This document shows positions 36,481 through 47,939 of a stretch of 64,000 bases of DNA, one piece after another. The DNA is taken from positions 50,350,517 to 50,414,516 of the forward strand of contig OZ010599.1 of NCBI GenBank assembly GCA_963932145.1, written 5' to 3'. Under the pieces are notes generated by a model. The model made no database searches, was not told the DNA's origin, and worked only from the letters and a program-made list of their open reading frames with translations. Both the position numbers and the translations under genes were made by a program. Source of the stretch: Acanthosepion lycidas (lineage: Eukaryota; Mollusca; Cephalopoda; Sepiida; Sepiidae). Each line of letters starts with the position of its first letter. Within the stretch, counting starts at the first letter, position 1.

Positions 36481-36959
36481 TCCATGTCTTTTGGCAGCAT
36501 GTTTTCATTCAAACAGGTTTCATTAAATAATTTAGACACTTTGTGTCTACTTATTTTCAATAAGATCCTTTCATATTCACAAATAAGCTTTTTTTGTGTG
36601 GTTGTTAAAAGATGAGAGGAAAACTCTGTGTTGACTCATATTGTAATTAATTCTGAGGACTTTTGACATAGCCTAATGTCAGCATCTGGGTATTGTTAAA
36701 TACAGAGTAAATATTTAGTGTTCATGGTTGTGAAGGATAAAAATTTTTGTGGTCATCCAAAGACACCATTTTTATATGTGGAGTCACAAACACTGTGTCA
36801 TTGCTGGTTGTCAGACTCAATTTAATGAGTGTTTACTAGGTATGTTGTATGAAAGTTCTGGGCTTGAGTACTTAGTAGATAAAGGAAATACAATTAGTGA
36901 AAAGGGGCTAACATTTAAAGACTATCTATTGTACACATTTTAAAATGTTTGTGGAGTAT

Positions 36960-38345
36960 TCATATTTTTAGCTTGTGTTTATTCTTTTCGTGGAAAAGTA
37001 TGGAGGCATTTTCATCAAGGATTTTTCTGAATTGCAAGTGTGGACAGGTATGTTGTTGTAAGTGTTTAGAAATATTGAAAGTATTATTCAGGTGAAGACT
37101 TAGTCTCCATGAAATCATTGTTGTCATATGTCCAACATAGATATTATTTGTATCGTTGGAGATGCAGTCTCCCAGAGGATATTTAAATTTATAAACGATG
37201 TCGATTTTCTGCAATATGCAAGTGGCCAGGGAAGAGGCATTACAAATGATTTTATTAGATATAGTGGATTTAGTGTAGTATAAAAGTTTTATTTTTTTTA
37301 CTAGGGTGGATGTATTCATTTTTATTAATTTTTTAGGATATTTTTGTCTTGTTTATAATTAGCATGCAATATAAAAGATTGATATGTATGGGGTTAGTTG
37401 GAGGTGCATTATGTTCTATATGTTTTGGATACAGGTCTCTGATTGAGCCTCTTATTTGCTCATCAATGATGTAGTTGGGGAAGTTGTTATTGATAAGTGT
37501 CAGTTTTATATTTTTAAGTTCACTGTAGAAGATCTGTTTTGTGAATGAATTAGTTTTGGCATGATTTAGTAGGTTTTTTATAATAGTTATTTTATAGTAA
37601 TTTGGACATTCGCTTTTAGGAGTGCAGGAATTTATGCTAGTAGGTTATTTATTTGGAGAGATGGTGAACTGATTAATGGTGTTAATCAGTATATCGAGAA
37701 AGGAAATTTTGTTACTAGTATTAAGTTTATATGTAAACTTAAGGATGGAGTTATCTTGGAACTGTTTTTTGAGTTTACATATTTCTTCCTTATTTTTGAC
37801 TAATAGAAGGATATCGTCTACATATCTAAGGTAGATGGAGCATTTTTTAAAGTTGCTAAAAATGTTATTTTAGAGATTGGATTTATAGAAGTTGTTAAAG
37901 ATTGAGCCAAGAGCTGAACCTATAGAGACATCATCATCATGTTGTATGTATATGTTGTTGTTATGATCGTAGAATGGGGCTTTGATTGTGCATGTTAGCA
38001 GTAGTTTTCGTAATATATTAGGCCTAATTTTAAGTGTGGGTATAGTTGAATTGTGGTATATGTAATTATAATTATCTCAATAGTTTCATGAACAGGGACA
38101 TTAGTAAATAGGTTTTCAACATCGAGTGAGGCTATAATTTCATTGTTAAGTTTTTCATTTTTTAGAATTTAGATTGCCTTGAGAGTTGATTTTATGCTGT
38201 ATTTGTTAGGGAGATATGGTATAAGTTGATTGATGATTTTTGTTAATTGATATGCAGGAGTGTGAATTTATGATATAATGCGTCAGAGAGGATAGTTATA
38301 TCTGCCTGATTTATGAAAGTGCCATATATGTAGCTGGGCCTATAA
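36960..38345 (-). pseudogene. Penelope-like element: reverse transcriptase and GIY-YIG endonuclease
   Basis: From about 38345 down the minus strand shows a decayed RT with 'IYHNSTIPTLKIRPNILRKL', 'APFYDHNNNIYIQHDD', 'SIGSALGSIFNNFY' and the catalytic 'YLRYVDDILLLV' (codons for YVDD at about 37811-37824). It continues with 'LKKQFQDNSILKFTYKLN' and 'ISFLDILIN'. The C-terminal 119-codon frame (37319 to 36960) has 'YPLGDCISNDTNNIYVGHMT' and 'SWRLSLHLNN', a GIY-YIG nuclease of the kind fused to Penelope RTs. The YVDD box survives but stops and frameshifts are present. The arrangement RT then GIY-YIG is diagnostic of Penelope-like elements. Confidence 0.82.
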
Positions 38346-40047
38346 AAAAAGTATGTAAAAAGTTTTCTTGTCATGCATTTTGTGCTTTAGAACTTCTTCA
38401 GAACTTACTAGCTTTATACCGTATATCTTTTGTTTCAGATTTGTATTTCAATATACTTTAGGCTATTTTATTACCTCCAAAACAGCTAACAGCCAACCTT
38501 GACAGGAAATGTTATTCATAGGTACCAGTTGTCTTTGAAATTAATTGTTACAACCACACTGTGCACTATATTTAATTAATCAATCGTATAATAATATTGT
38601 GATATTGGTCATTAACAGTGACTGCAATTGGAAATGTAAGTTATGGGAGAAATCAGAGATGACTTACATTATGCTCAAACAGGATTCATTTATGTTTCAA
38701 GCCAAAATATTATTATGGAATTTCACTTTTTATAAAATTTCACTTCACTTAACAAGTTGCATGGATTTCTTTTAGTCTCCTCGCATTACTTCCTGACTTA
38801 TTGTAAATCGATTTATAAGCTCTAATGTCTATGTTTCATTTCTTAATTTCTTATGATACTGAACGTTACAGCTTCCAAAGTTTTAATTTTGCAGGTGTAA
38901 GAAGTAGCATACAGGAAGACTTCACCAAGAAATTTGTTTCCATTTGAGATTAATTCATGTCAAAAATCTTTATTCAACTTTTTTCCATTTTCTCTATTAT
39001 GGTTTTAATTAGCGGATCTGGTGAGTAATGCAGCATTCAGTAGCTTATAAAATCCTCTTCAAATGTGCTTATTGTCAGATTGTTTCGGCATTATGGAATA
39101 GCATTTATTAGTCATGAGTACTATGTCTGAGGTATATATAAAATCATGATCAAAGATAGGATTTGTGACTCTACAAACTTCCATACCAATCAAAATTCAC
39201 AAACATACAAAAGCAATGAAAATTTGTAAGCACTTAGAAAAATGCATCTGTAGATGCACTAAATAATATTTTTTGCATTATGTTAATACAAGGCCACATT
39301 GCAGTCAACAAACGGTGCAGATGACATTTCGTATATTGTTCATATATTTCCAATTAATTTTTTTTTTACTTTTTAATAATGTATCCAATATTAATTTTTA
39401 TTTCTCTAAGATATTCCCTTTTTTATTTACTCTTTCATTTCCTTCTGCTTTATGAAGTTGTATTCATGTATAGCAAAAGTATTTATTTTGATTGCTTTGT
39501 TATTTTGCAGCTCATTTACATTGTTGCCATATCTTCTTTGTATTGCATATTTCTTTTTACAGAATTCCCTTCCTAAAACATCATTATAATTTTTAACTGT
39601 TCTCATTAATAATGCCATTACCCTAGTGGTGTTCAGGAAGAAATTTTAGTTGTCTATGCACATTAGATGAATTACATTTTCTGTCATGTTCATGAACTGA
39701 TAACCTCCATTACAGTTTTTCAAAAAAGATAAATAGCAGCAGAGAGAAGGAAATCTCATTGAAATATCCTTCTTCTGATAGTTCAACTCAGGATTCAAGT
39801 TCCCTTTTTTTTGTTTTATGATAGCATATTGGCTGATTTGCATTGGTATTTTTCCAGTTGGGATTTTCCACACCAGGACAGGTGATTTTGTCAATATTTG
39901 CTAAAATGGATTCCTTAATGTTTTTTTAATAAGTAATGTTCTGTCTCTGGTCATTGATCTCTAGATATTTCCTTTTTTTTTTCAATCCATTTTCAAGTTG
40001 CTGAGACAGTTTATTATGTATTGTTGTAAATGTCTTGAAAATTATTA

Positions 40048-40100
40048 GTGAAGATTAGATCAGAACATTATTATTAGTGAAGATTAGATCAGAACAAAAT
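40048..40100 (+). repeat. Short tandem duplication
   Basis: 'tattagtgaagattagatca' plus 'gaaca' occurs twice in a row with about a 29-base period. No other feature. Confidence 0.85.
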
Positions 40101-40929
40101 CTTCACAGATCTGCATTGTCTTCAGCTAAGCACATTTGCATGACATAAGAGTTCTATGTTCTGGACAATCTCAACTTGTGATCTCACCTCTGGATTCCTT
40201 AAAATTTTTCCAGTGTTGAGTTATGTGCACAACACTCATGAAATATTCTTTCCTTATCATTTTCTCTTAGAAAACTTAAAAATTATATTTAAATATATTT
40301 TGGGTTTTATTAGCTTTCATGAGTTACCCATTATCTATCAGTAACATTTCAAATTTTTCTATACCAAATTCCATTACAATCTGTGCAAAAATTATGAACA
40401 TTTTTAATCAATACTTTTAGTTCTTTGCAAATTACCCATGTCCATTAAGTTGTTGAATTGCTCCATCATATTCATATCTTCTTTGTCATTTTGTCATTGA
40501 TATTCATGCAACAAATGGAGGTGCAACAATGAGTCTCTCTAAAACCTCTTTTTTTTATAGTTTTCATTTTTGATGGTCAAATTCACATTTCAATTTCTCA
40601 TAGTGTTAATCATTAATTTTACCACTATTCCAGTAATCTAAATAGCTGAAAAGAACCAAGGTTTGGAGGATCGTGCAACTTTTTGTCTTCTTTTAAACTA
40701 ATTTGTTTGATGTAATTTTGTCTTTTCCTTCTTCTTCTGAAAGTTTTTTTGTTCTTTTAGTAGTGATTCTTGCTCTCTATTGATTGATATGTGACCTCTG
40801 CAATTTGTTTGATAAAGATTTTCCACATCAATTATAAGTCCATCATCAATCTGTAATCACTTTCTAACTCTCTCATTCTCAATATCAACAACACTTGTTT
40901 TACTTGTCATCTACACTAGGACCTTTCAT

Positions 40930-41100
40930 AGTTCAGTGGATATGTGGATGGTGTAATAGATAGTGGCTTGGAATGAGAAATCGGAAAGCCATCTGAATTC
41001 CAAACTAGTTCATTCTATTCATTTACATGCAAATAGCCTTTGGAAAGATAAGAATTCATCTCTTCTCCTCCCAGCTATGGGTTAAATTGTATGACTTGTA
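40930..41100 (+). repeat. Degenerate tRNA-derived SINE-like copy
   Basis: The tRNA-like head 'agttcagtggatatgtggat' is followed by 'gaattccaaactagttc' and a body with 'aagaattcatctcttctcct' and 'agctatgggttaaat'. It matches the order seen at 6940-7145, so both belong to one family. Weak conservation. Confidence 0.5.
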
Positions 41101-41769
41101 TCTAGAAAAATGTAATATTCACTCACCAAATAAGAACTATGCTTACAATTCAAAATATATTTCAGCTTTAAATAACTCACAAAGAGTTGATAAGCTGTAA
41201 AAAACAAATCAGTCTTTCAGGTAGTTTTAAAATTATCATTCTTAAACCAAAATTCATAGATTTTAACTGGGCCTGCACTTGCAGTTCACTCTTCCAGAGA
41301 CTGTTTATTTTTATATTTTTTAGAGTAGATGTGATACAAAAGAGAAAAACAAAAAATTCAGGTGTCTGAAAACTTTTATATAGCCATTTTTTCTGCTACA
41401 AAATATGGTAATTAGATATAAATTTGGGTGTACTTTACATGGAATAATTGTATAGTTTGAATAAGATTAACTTCATAAATATTATTTTCCCCTATTTTTT
41501 AACTTTCAGAATTTTAACATTCAGGTTAAATAAAATGACCTTCATCCAACACCTTAATCACAAATTTTTAATCACTTTGTTCAATTCTCAACATGTTTTG
41601 ATTATTTAAATAGCTAAAGTCTTAACTCAGGCTTATATTTATCTGTGGAATTATATTATTATTACTGAAAATCATCTTTAAGAACTCACGTGAACCATCT
41701 GATTCTTCTATTGGCCTATTAGACTTCTACTTCTTTTTGGCAATGTACTAGAGGCTCTAATTAACTCTG

Positions 41770-42790
41770 GATTGATTAAACATCTCACATTGCAGGATAT
41801 TCTTTCCAATAAGCAATATGGCTATGGCTTTTGCTTTTCCAAGTCAACAGCTGGTGTTTTAATGATTATTACTGAAAGCATCTATCAAGTTTTAGATATG
41901 AATGGTGAAGCTTGTGCTGTTGCTTTGGGTATCTCGAAGGCATTTGACAGGGTTTGGCATGCTGATCTTCTTCACAAGTTGAAATGGTATTTCTGGAGAA
42001 ATTTTTGAACTTATCCAGTTTTTCTTATCAAATCATGAAATGAAAGTTGTCTTGAATTGTAACTATTTTAGATATTTTTGCAGATGTTCCCCAGGCCACT
42101 ATTCTTGGACCTACATTGTTTCTAATTTCCCTAAATGACCATCCTAGTGTCATCAGTTCTCAACTCGGTATCTATGCTGATGGCACAACTATTCATTTAA
42201 TAGAAAGTCTGATTGGTTCGATAAGGTCAAATTGGCAGTTGATCTAAAAATTACCTACAATCTGTTGTTAAATGTTTTCCACTGACATTAAGTGGAAAAA
42301 GTGTATTGAATCAATTGCTAAGTCTACAGCAAAGAAAGTTGGTTCACTATGTCATGCTAGACAATATTTCTCACCAGAATCTATCTTACATGTTTATAAG
42401 TTTACCATTTGTTCTTGCTTTGAATATTGCTGCTAAATTTGGGTCGGTGCTCCTGCTATATATTTAGAGATTCTTGCTAAAATCAAAAGAAGAATCTGCA
42501 ATGTCATTAGTCTTGACCTAGCATCTCAGCTTCAGTCCCTTTACCACTGGCATAACGTAGTTTCCCTGTGTCTTTTCTATAAATACTTCACTGGTAATTG
42601 TTCCAATAGACTTTCCTCTATGGTACCTAGACTTTATGTCTTAAAGCACAGTACTAGATTGGCAGCAAGGTATCATCATTTTACAGTTGAAATGGTTTGA
42701 TGAAACCATAAGTTTCATCAGTTTCTTCTATTGCACTTCTTGTTTGTGGAATTCTCTTCTGGCTTCTTGCTTCCTAGTCAAATTTGATCT
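41770..42790 (+). pseudogene. Jockey-like LINE reverse transcriptase relic
   Basis: The + strand encodes 'DILSNKQYGYGFCFSKSTAG', then 'AVALGISKAFDRVWHADLLH' (the first catalytic aspartate region of LINE RTs), 'ILGPTLFLISLNDHP' and 'SQLGIYADGTTIH', where the second catalytic box is YADD in active copies and is YADG here. After a gap come 'SPESILHVYKFTICSCFEYC' and 'VPRLYVLKHSTRLAARYHH' of the C-terminal part. Frameshifts, stops, an internal deletion after about 42250 and the mutated catalytic box make this inactive. The class call is firm; the Jockey-type clade is inference. Confidence 0.78.
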
Positions 42791-42799
42791 TCAAAAATT

Positions 42800-43140
42800 T
42801 AAATGCAGTATCAATCAGAGAGTTCCATGAGCTAGGAACAAGGGAACATATAACATTTAACTTAACCATTTCAACTGGCTGCCAATCTAGTACTGTACTT
42901 AAATTCATAAAGTCTAGGCACCAAAGTGGGAAGCTCATCAGAACAATTACCATGAAAATATTTAAAGAAAATGCACAGGGAACTACATTGCAGCAATGGG
43001 AAAGTGACTGAAACTGAGATGCCAGATCAGGATCACTAACATTGCAGATTCTTGCTTGGATTTTATCTCTAAATATATAGCACCAGCAGCAAAATTCAAT
43101 ATATTGTTGAAAGGTAGACTTTTAAATGTGTAAGATAGAT
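42800..43140 (-). pseudogene. Second LINE 3' fragment, opposite orientation
   Basis: The minus strand reads 'FKYFHGNCSDELP', '...PRLYEFKYSTRL...' and 'MEFSDTAFKF'-like motifs, homologous to the end of the + strand fragment that stops just before it. The two therefore form an inverted pair of the same LINE family, possibly two insertions or an inversion. Confidence 0.6.
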
Positions 43141-43556
43141 TCTGTTTTGATAGATTTTATTCAAAAAATTCATTTAGTCTCTTTGAAAAAATATTATTCC
43201 ATCATTTATTCATATTGAATCTTTATGGTAAAACTCTGTTTGTATTCTACTTGGTGAACTTTTATGCTAATCAGTCTGAAGAAAAGCAGAAAAAAAACAT
43301 AAAATATTAATTTCTGCACTGATGACAATACCCACAATAATATTTACATGGCTGAAATTCAAACAGGAATTGCAATAACTATACTACTATATATAATTAT
43401 CTAGAATATAATTAACAACCCTCGAATTTCATAATAAATTCTCACGCCACCAAATAAATTATTGCAAATATTTCTGACAAGAATATATAAATTATTATAT
43501 ATGTATATCCCAAATTGTTTATTGTGAAATCTTTGACTTGTATAATAAAATCTGAT

Positions 43557-43577
43557 ATGTGTGTGTGTGTGTGTGTA
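43557..43577 (+). repeat. (GT)n microsatellite
   Basis: About 10 GT units, 40 bases upstream of the splice acceptor of the second exon. Confidence 0.9.
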
Positions 43578-43615
43578 TCTATCTACATAAATTTTTATTT
43601 TATTTTACTTTGTAG

Positions 43616-43729
43616 GATCTGCTCTCCAAAGATGAAATGTTAAGATATAGCAAGACAGGCGTTATTGTCACTTCACACATTCATCTTCATGATGCTGAAA
43701 ATATTCATCTAGCCTGTTCTTTATTCAAG
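43616..43729 (+). CDS. Short exon, start of a MyTH4-like domain
   Basis: Internal exon of exactly 38 codons, phase 0 at both ends. It is preceded by a T-rich tract plus TTTGTAG (ending 43615) and followed by the donor GTAAGC. It encodes a segment with 'LLSKDEMLRYSKTGVIVTSH' and 'ENIHLACSLFK'. The 'MLRYSK...' start and the following 'LACSLFK' helix resemble the opening of MyTH4 domains, which bind microtubules or cargo in MyTH4-FERM myosins. The exon is too short to show the complete domain; the next exon is beyond the recognisable part of the window. Because it matches the phase of the 4382-5836 exon and its basic end (KKRKSMQ), I place both in one gene. It is below the usual ORF length cutoffs and was found by splice-site reading. 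Confidence 0.75.
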
Positions 43730-44615
43730 GTAAGCTACCTTTTTTTTTTCTTTTTTTATAATCACAACAGAAGTAATATTTTTAACATCTGATTTTATTC
43801 TCAGATATTTCTGATGTTTACCAAACAGCATTTAGTCATAAACTGTTTATAATCTTACTTTCTTTTATCATGAATATTTAACCTTCTTTATCAACTCTTC
43901 AAATATATCCATTTAGAATTATGCATTTGTAAATAATAACTGTAAAACTGGGTCAAAGTAACCTGCTAATGCAAGCCTTGCTCTTCATAATTTGAACCAC
44001 CAACTGTCCAATATGACACAACCTGTTATGACTCAACACCTGTGGATTACTTTTTTGCAAGCAAGCTTGTCACTCTACAGAAACCAAAACATCCATTACC
44101 TAAGAAACTGTTTGCATTTATATGTAGTAATGTAAGAGACATAAAAATATTTGTTTATATTATTTTATTAATAGCGATATTTTGATGTCATATCTGGACT
44201 AATAAATCAAAACAAAAAAATGTAGGTCAGTTAAGAGAAACTTATGGACTTATTGGGCATAAATCACTTAAGCAATTGAATCAAGGGCTTAATTCCACAT
44301 TTTTCTTAGTCTAAAACAAGGCATCGAGTTGATAACTGTAGAGAAAAAGAATCAAATTTCACATAAGAAAAGCCGTAACTATAGATATTATTTCTGCATG
44401 GTAGAACAGCCCAATTTTAGTATTTGGACTTTTCTAAAATTAAACATACTATAGCTTCTAAGTTAATCAAGAGCCAATGTATTTAATGAAAAGATAAATG
44501 CATATTTAAAACTAGCAAAAACAGAGGGCATTTCATACAATTAATATATAATGCAGTAATATTTTCTGTTAGCTATCAAATTTGCAAATGCTCAAATTCT
44601 TAAGACACACTCTCA

Positions 44616-44665
44616 CAGGTGGGGGGGTTTCATATAAATGGCAGCAGACTATCTACTTGACTTTG
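44616..44665 (+). repeat. Copy A of a dispersed 50-bp segment
   Basis: 'tctcacaggtgggggggttt' then 'catataaatggcagcagact' and 'atctacttgac'. Nearly the same 50 bases recur at 45868-45918. Only this block is shared; flanks differ. Confidence 0.85.
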
Positions 44666-45479
44666 CTTTATTTGTTGTTGGATAATTTGAATGAGCATAA
44701 AATTGGGTATGACAAGTATTAATGTATTGCGGTATTTAAATCTTTTAGTATTACTATTAATGCAGGCATTAATTGTATATTTAACTCTTTATGGTTCAGT
44801 GACATAAAATTCCTTGATATTTGTTTACCTATGCTAAGTAACTGCTGAGCATGGTAACTGAGAATTTTATAAACTAACACTTGAATTAAATGTAATACAT
44901 TTTTTGTAAACTGTGCCTGATGGATACTTTCACAGATCATAATTGAAAAATAGATAAACTCATATTGTAGTGTATTAGAAAGTATGTTGATTAATTAATA
45001 TATGCTCACATATATTACACCATTTTTATGACCTGATGTTAAATATAACTTCATATTAGTAAGTTTAAACACATCAAGAAGAACCTATTTGCACTGCAGT
45101 CTTGAATCACACAAGTTATTTATAGCTCAGTTTTTTATAAGATCTTCAATAATATAGAAGTTGTGTTAGACTTTGCTAATTAATACCTTAATATTTTGGT
45201 CAGGTTTGAATTGAATATCATCTTGTAATATATCTACAAGTATATGTTACTTTTCACTAGTAATGATTCCATAGCTTCAGTGCAGGATTTTATATTTTGA
45301 GCTGTTTATTTTATTCTTAACATCTTTAATAAAGATTAGGATGGTGATATTGGAAAACAGAAATCAGTGGCTTAATAATGTCCTCAAGATTCACAATGTA
45401 TTTCAGAGAATATAACAAGGAATCAATATAAAAAAAGATTTAACTTAATAATTGATGTTTATTCAATTTTTTACATAAG

Positions 45480-46050
45480 TATTTTAACAGAGGATGGAAA
45501 AGGCAACAGTGAAATTTGAATGTACATCAGATTAGTATAAAATGCATTTCAAAAGCTAAACAAAATAATAAGAAACAAGAAAATTTGATGAGAAACAAAG
45601 AAAAGAGTGCTGAATTGTTATGTTATATCAATCCTTTTGTATGGCAGTGAATGCTGGACAATCTGACCACACATAAAGAGGAAAATTGGAGGCCATGAAA
45701 ATGTGATTCTACAGCAGGATACTGAGAATTCCAATGGATGGAGTGAGTAATCAACATAGAGATCCTTAAAGAAAATGGTAACAAAAAGAACATACTTAGA
45801 ATTGGAAAAAACAGCAGAAATTTCTTGGACATAATGTGGAAGGAGAGCTTAAAAATCTGAACTCTCACGTGGGTGGGGGGAGTTGCATATAAATGGCAGC
45901 AGACTATCTACTTGACAAGCTTGTGTGAACAGATAGCTGAACAGAGGATGGGTAGCTTAGCAAAGAGAGAAATGCTGCTAATAGCCATGAAGGATAGGAA
46001 ATTGTGAAGAGCTATGATTACCTATGTCCTGAAGGGACACAGCACATAAA
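45480..46050 (+). pseudogene. RTE-like LINE C-terminal relic
   Basis: + strand readings give 'LLCYINPFVWQ' in place of a 'LLYGSECW' box, with the bases at 45636-45665 encoding 'LYGSECWTI' in another frame. Then come 'RIGKNSRNFLDIMWKESL', 'LDKLV-TDS-TE'-type decay, and 'RMGSLAKREMLLIAMKDRK'. The end 'WRAMITYVLKGHST' sits at about 46003-46047. This is the C-terminal part after RT in RTE-class LINEs. Stops are frequent. Confidence 0.6.
45868..45918 (+). repeat. Copy B of a dispersed 50-bp segment, inside the RTE relic
   Basis: 'tctcacgtgggtggggggag' then 'catataaatggcagcagact' and 'atctacttgac'. It is the partner of 44616-44665. It sits in the middle of an RTE C-terminal coding relic where other copies (for example 48600-48670) have 'ggacatattgaaggcagg' instead. 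Confidence 0.8.
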
Positions 46051-46181
46051 AGAAGATATAAAAGTTGAAGAGTTAGGGAAGTTAAATTTTTGGAATCAGA
46101 AATACATCACTGCAAAATTGGGGTTTATCATGCATTAATGGAAACAAAATCATGCACAATGGAAACAAAAAGGCAATTCTT

Positions 46182-46207
46182 AACACACACACACACACAC
46201 ACACACA
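46182..46207 (+). repeat. (AC)n microsatellite
   Basis: About 12 AC units. Confidence 0.93.
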
Positions 46208-46239
46208 ACAATATCTCAATTTGATCCATTATTATCTCA

Positions 46240-46400
46240 TTGTTTTATGAAAGTCAACTTCTCACAACTCAGTTTGGTTTTCTTTCTGGTAAGGGATTTA
46301 ATGATGGCATCAAAATACTCCAGGAAATTGCATACCTTCTATATTGACCTCAGAGCATCATATGACCACATCACTAGAGACTTCCTCTTCTATTTACTTC
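46240..46400 (+). pseudogene. LINE RT fragment of a second type
   Basis: Reads 'TTQFGFLSGKGFNDGIKILQ' and 'YIDLRASYDHITRDFL', a LINE RT segment around the first catalytic aspartate. It differs clearly in sequence from the 'LGISKAFDRVWH' of the Jockey-like copy, so it is another clade. It stops abruptly at about 46405, where a Jockey-like tail begins. Confidence 0.6.
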
Positions 46401-46404
46401 TGTC

Positions 46405-46760
46405 TTAATGGTAAGTCTGATAAGTTCAATAAGGTCAAACCGGCAGCTGATCACAAAAATTGTTACTGGTCCTGACATCTTGACTTCATTCACTTTCTTA
46501 CTACCATAAAGTAGCTTCCCTATGTCTTTTTCTATAAATATTTTTATAGTCATTGTTCTGATAAGTTTTCCTCTTTGGTATCGCACTTTTATGAATTTAA
46601 GCTAGGTTAAGAGATAGATATCATTTTTCAGTTGAAACTGCTAAATGTAACCATGAATTTCTTCTCTGACACTTCTCACTTGTGGAACTCTCTTCCTATT
46701 TCTTGCTTTCCAGTCAAATTTGATTGTCAGTGTAATTTTAATCATTATCTTCTATTTCCT
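46405..46760 (+). pseudogene. Jockey-like LINE tail fragment
   Basis: Begins with 'KSDKFNKVKPAADHKN', then a 'YHKVASLCLFL-IF'-like segment and a 'CGTLFLFLAFQSNLIVSVIL'-type end, in the order seen at 32081-32840 and 41770-42790. Strongly decayed. Confidence 0.5.
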
Positions 46761-46971
46761 TAATTCCTGTTCTTTTATTGGTTTCTCTCCTTAATAATTG
46801 TTTTTCTCAGATTCTTTCACACTCAGTAACCCCTTGTGTCAAATTAACAAGAGGAAAGTGTGGTTGGTTGTGTGATCAAATAGAAGAACAATTTTTTATT
46901 AGTGTTGAAGATGCAATTTTACAAAAGATATGAGAATTCTTAAGCAACATTATTTTTCATAAGGTTCATAT

Positions 46972-47076
46972 TATTAGGTTAGTGCAAAAATAATGACGTA
47001 ATAATATCGTTTTTTGACGTATTTTTAACGTCAAAAAATTACATTATTACGTCATTATTTTTGCACCAATCTAATA
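46972..47076. mobile_element. Mariner-type MITE, 101 bp, near-perfect hairpin
   Basis: The element spans 46974-47074. It starts TTAGGTTAGTGCAAAAATAA and ends TTATTTTTGCACCAATCTAA, with flanking TA on both sides. The two arms are almost complementary over their full length (both contain TGACGTAATAAT and TTTTTTGACGT). The termini resemble those of the MITE at 13387 but the interior is different and longer, so it is a related but separate subfamily. Confidence 0.93.
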
Positions 47077-47518
47077 TGAGTAATGATTAAGTTCAGCACT
47101 TAAAATATTTCATAATCAATGAGAAATCATTAAGAAATAATTAATCTTTCTTTTCTTATTTTACCTTCCACCAATATGTCCATTTTGTTGTGTTCCAGTT
47201 TGTTATTTGTTTGTATTGAAAGAACCCACAAATCCTTGCATGTTTTTGACTCAAGATTTATGGCTGTACATTTCTTTCCTCAAGAAACTTCCTCACACAA
47301 CTTTCAATGGATGATGTTGGTTACTTGATCATGTCTAAACCTTTTTATACTCATTTTGAGTATAAACCTGGGTATATTAACATCATATTTCACACACATT
47401 CTGCAAATGGTTATATTTCTTCTTTGTGGGCATACTTCCTGTGATTATTTGTACTGATAACCATTATAGTGCTTTCATCATTATTATTTTTTATTATTAT
47501 CTGTCTATATCTCTTGCA

Positions 47519-47780
47519 TTATTTACATTACTCGGACTGTTATTCTCATCTTCATTGCCATATTCACAATTGGCAATGATAATGATCAGGTGATTGGAAT
47601 TTTGAACCGAACCCTTTTCTTTCTCCAATGAAGTAGATTTCTAGTTCCACGTGCCTTTTCCAGATGTCTTTTATCTCAACTCTCCAAGTTTTTAGTTTAC
47701 CACTGCTGTGGCCTAGTATTGAACTTTGGGTCTAGCCACTGGATCTAACCAACATCTTTATCCCCTGGGCCACGTGTCCT
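47519..47780 (-). mobile_element. tRNA-derived SINE copy 4, diverged
   Basis: The minus strand retains the head ('ggacacgtggcccaggggat' with 'gatccagtggctagaccc'), 'ggcacgtggaactagaaatc' and 'gggttcggttcaaaattcca', with a decayed tail. It is the same family as the copies near 30 kb but clearly older; its hairpin module (CTGAAGA...GAAAC) is lost. Confidence 0.75.
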
Positions 47781-47939
47781 TGTGCATGAATTTTTGGGAT
47801 TTATAAACCTAATGTCTTAGCAACCACTTTTTCATGTTGCAATTTTTTCTGTTATTATTATTTTATTTTTTTACCAGAGCTTACATTGCAATTTTTGTTG
47901 TTATTCTTTGTTTTTCTTTAGCACTCCTTATTATCAGTT

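Larger units (their letters stand above)
5837..43615 (+). other. Giant phase-0 intron, about 37.8 kb, filled with transposable elements
   Basis: It starts with GTAAGA and ends with a T-rich tract plus TTTGTAG. Both flanking exons keep one frame across it (codon CAG before, GAT after). I saw no additional host exon inside, though short exons could be missed. It contains relics of at least eight transposon classes, listed individually. Stretches where I see nothing beyond AT-rich unique-looking DNA are 7150-10490, 15900-18100, 18210-19140, 24750-26700, 27750-29890, 31045-32080, 32850-33580, 34815-35400 and 38350-40930. The pieces at 25.1-26.0 kb might be a decayed LINE on the minus strand, but I could not support that. 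Confidence 0.75.
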
